Source: a bacterium (GTDB taxonomy: Bacteria > UBA9089). Taken from it: a DNA stretch of 7,062 nt. Positions 6,392 to 7,062 of the stretch are shown one piece after another; the first letter of the stretch is position 1, and every line of letters begins with the position of its first letter. A program made the position numbers and the translations under genes. Under the pieces are notes generated by a model. That model had not been told where the DNA came from. It worked only from the letters and a program-made list of their open reading frames with translations, and did no database searches. The stretch lies in contig DNCN01000040.1 of NCBI GenBank assembly GCA_003485015.1, forward strand, positions 1 through 7,062. The letters are read 5' to 3'.

Positions 6392-7062
6392 ATGCCCGAA
6401 CCTGAACCCGCTGATATTTACCTTTTATGCGGAAGGTTCAATTTGATGAATGTAGACCTTTTACCAAATCAGGCTCAGGCGAGAGCTTATGCTATGGATG
6501 CAGTTAGGACACAGATTGAAAGAGTGGTAGGGAAGCGAAAGCCTGATGGGACTGAAGATCCTTTGGTTTATGAGAACATATCATTTAAAAACGTTGTCCA
6601 AAATCTCTTAACTCAATATGGGGGCTTTCCATCTACAAGTTTAGTCGTCGAGGACATTCCACTAACTTTTAGCAGAATTGTCTTTGCTGAAACTTCAATC
6701 GCTGATTGTCTTTCTAAGTTGGCTGAAGTAGGGTGTGGAGACTTTCTATTAAAGGCTTCGGGGAAGATCACCTTTAGGTCTTTCAAGGCAGTGCTTCCTA
6801 CCCCCCGGACTTTAAATATCAATAGAGAAGTGATGTCATTTACCTATAAAGGACCAGACTTGAGGAATATTGTTCGGACAGTTACAGTTGAGGGAAGAGA
6901 AAGACCAATTTTCGGATATTCTGAACGAGAAATTACAGGAAGAGACTATAAAATAAAAAATGATTTAATTGAAACTGAATTGGTAGCCTCTGAAGTAGCA
7001 AGATCCTATCTTACAAGATTTTCGGGGGTTACTCTAATCAGTCTGAGGGGGGCTTTTCTTCC
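5390..7062 (+). CDS. Parallel beta-helix domain fused to tail-hub-like sequence (3' end outside the window)
   Basis: Reading from ATG 5390 the frame stays open to the right edge (557 codons plus two bases). The first roughly 334 residues are a pectate-lyase-like right-handed beta-helix with a typical closing segment. A short Pro/Glu linker (MPEPEPAD, 335-342) leads into hub-like sequence: IYLLCGRFNLMNVDL (343-357), a helix with RAYAMDAVRTQIERVVG, then ISFKNVVQNLLTQYGG (397-412). Next come ETSIADCLSKLAEVGCGDFLL (434-454), followed by KASGKITFRSF, and a late part with NIVRTVTVEGRE near 493-504. In phage tail hubs the 'AL-x-x-LA-x-x-x-G-x-x-L-x-x-x-x-G-x-[IL]-x-F' region has exactly this shape. 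The chain probably anchors in the tail tip and projects the beta-helix. Glycan binding or depolymerase activity is a known role of phage beta-helices, but no catalytic residues can be assigned here. Confidence 0.8.
   Translation, partial: MIYKVGSGHPYSTIQQAFNALMADYGGSPIDEPIEVRVYPGFYTEWDLRLMNIHGWDQSPVLIQAMGDVTIELCRSLIVAPTFSHCRHIKFKGFKLRVHSFSTHPHHMIFIRNCQKFVFENLQFAPQFTVMGEPIHSFLLTDIYEISDITFRRILAPTSFFLSSYTTATGIKMDQVSCFCPDPGFCIEYSEDLEIKIENSIFLSDREVLSGSEGDLLDLSGDFNVFYSRGPHLAYVWDSDLSAMIYITNADEWRSFFKSDGGSTFSDPLFVADDDLHLKSKVGAFVNGSWQRYQEHSPGIDRADPTLTNELEPWPRGRRRNAGFYGGTIEASKSMPEPEPADIYLLCGRFNLMNVDLLPNQAQARAYAMDAVRTQIERVVGKRKPDGTEDPLVYENISFKNVVQNLLTQYGGFPSTSLVVEDIPLTFSRIVFAETSIADCLSKLAEVGCGDFLLKASGKITFRSFKAVLPTPRTLNINREVMSFTYKGPDLRNIVRTVTVEGRERPIFGYSEREITGRDYKIKNDLIETELVASEVARSYLTRFSGVTLISLRGAFL

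Noticed and set aside
1..7062. Promoters, rho-independent terminators, tRNA, CRISPR or attachment sites.
   Set aside because: Coding sequence fills practically the whole window. I found no GC-rich hairpin followed by T-run at gene ends, no cloverleaf, and no regularly spaced identical repeats.

Overview
The window looks like the tail module of a long-tailed phage or prophage (siphovirus-like). All recognisable genes lie on the + strand. The host cannot be named from the sequence. Base composition is moderately AT-rich, arginine is mostly AGA/AGG and ATA isoleucine is frequent. Purine-rich Shine-Dalgarno sites precede several genes, which points to a bacterial host, probably an uncultivated or less-studied lineage. 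Nothing in the window says whether the element is a free phage or an integrated prophage.

Layout, left to right: the 3' end of a small gene in the tail-assembly-chaperone position (2-289); a 1174-residue tail tape measure protein (282-3806); a 131-residue probable tail-tip protein (3803-4198); a 156-residue phage structural or fibre-like protein (4209-4679); a 236-residue protein that begins like a tail hub (4679-5389); and an incomplete gene open to the right edge (5390-7062), with an N-terminal parallel beta-helix domain followed by more tail-hub-like sequence. The genes are packed tightly: an 8-nt overlap, a 4-nt overlap, a 10-nt gap, a 1-nt overlap, and a directly abutting TAG-ATG. This fits one cotranscribed, translationally coupled operon. 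No promoter, terminator, RNA gene, CRISPR array or insertion sequence was seen, and no gene-free stretch exceeds about 10 bases.

Read together, the genes build the tail. The tape measure sets tail length and its chaperone neighbour probably helps load it. The two small proteins and the hub close the distal end and contact the cell.

The most notable point is the hub. Its N-terminal half ends at position 5389, and hub-like sequence resumes around position 6410. Between them lies a roughly 334-residue beta-helix module with its own Shine-Dalgarno site and ATG. The two genes are in the same reading frame, separated only by a single TAG. The hub thus appears to have been split by an inserted beta-helix (possible glycan-binding or depolymerase) domain, with either reinitiation or amber readthrough linking the halves. 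A second notable point is an exact 119-residue ungapped repeat in the coiled-coil part of the tape measure protein.
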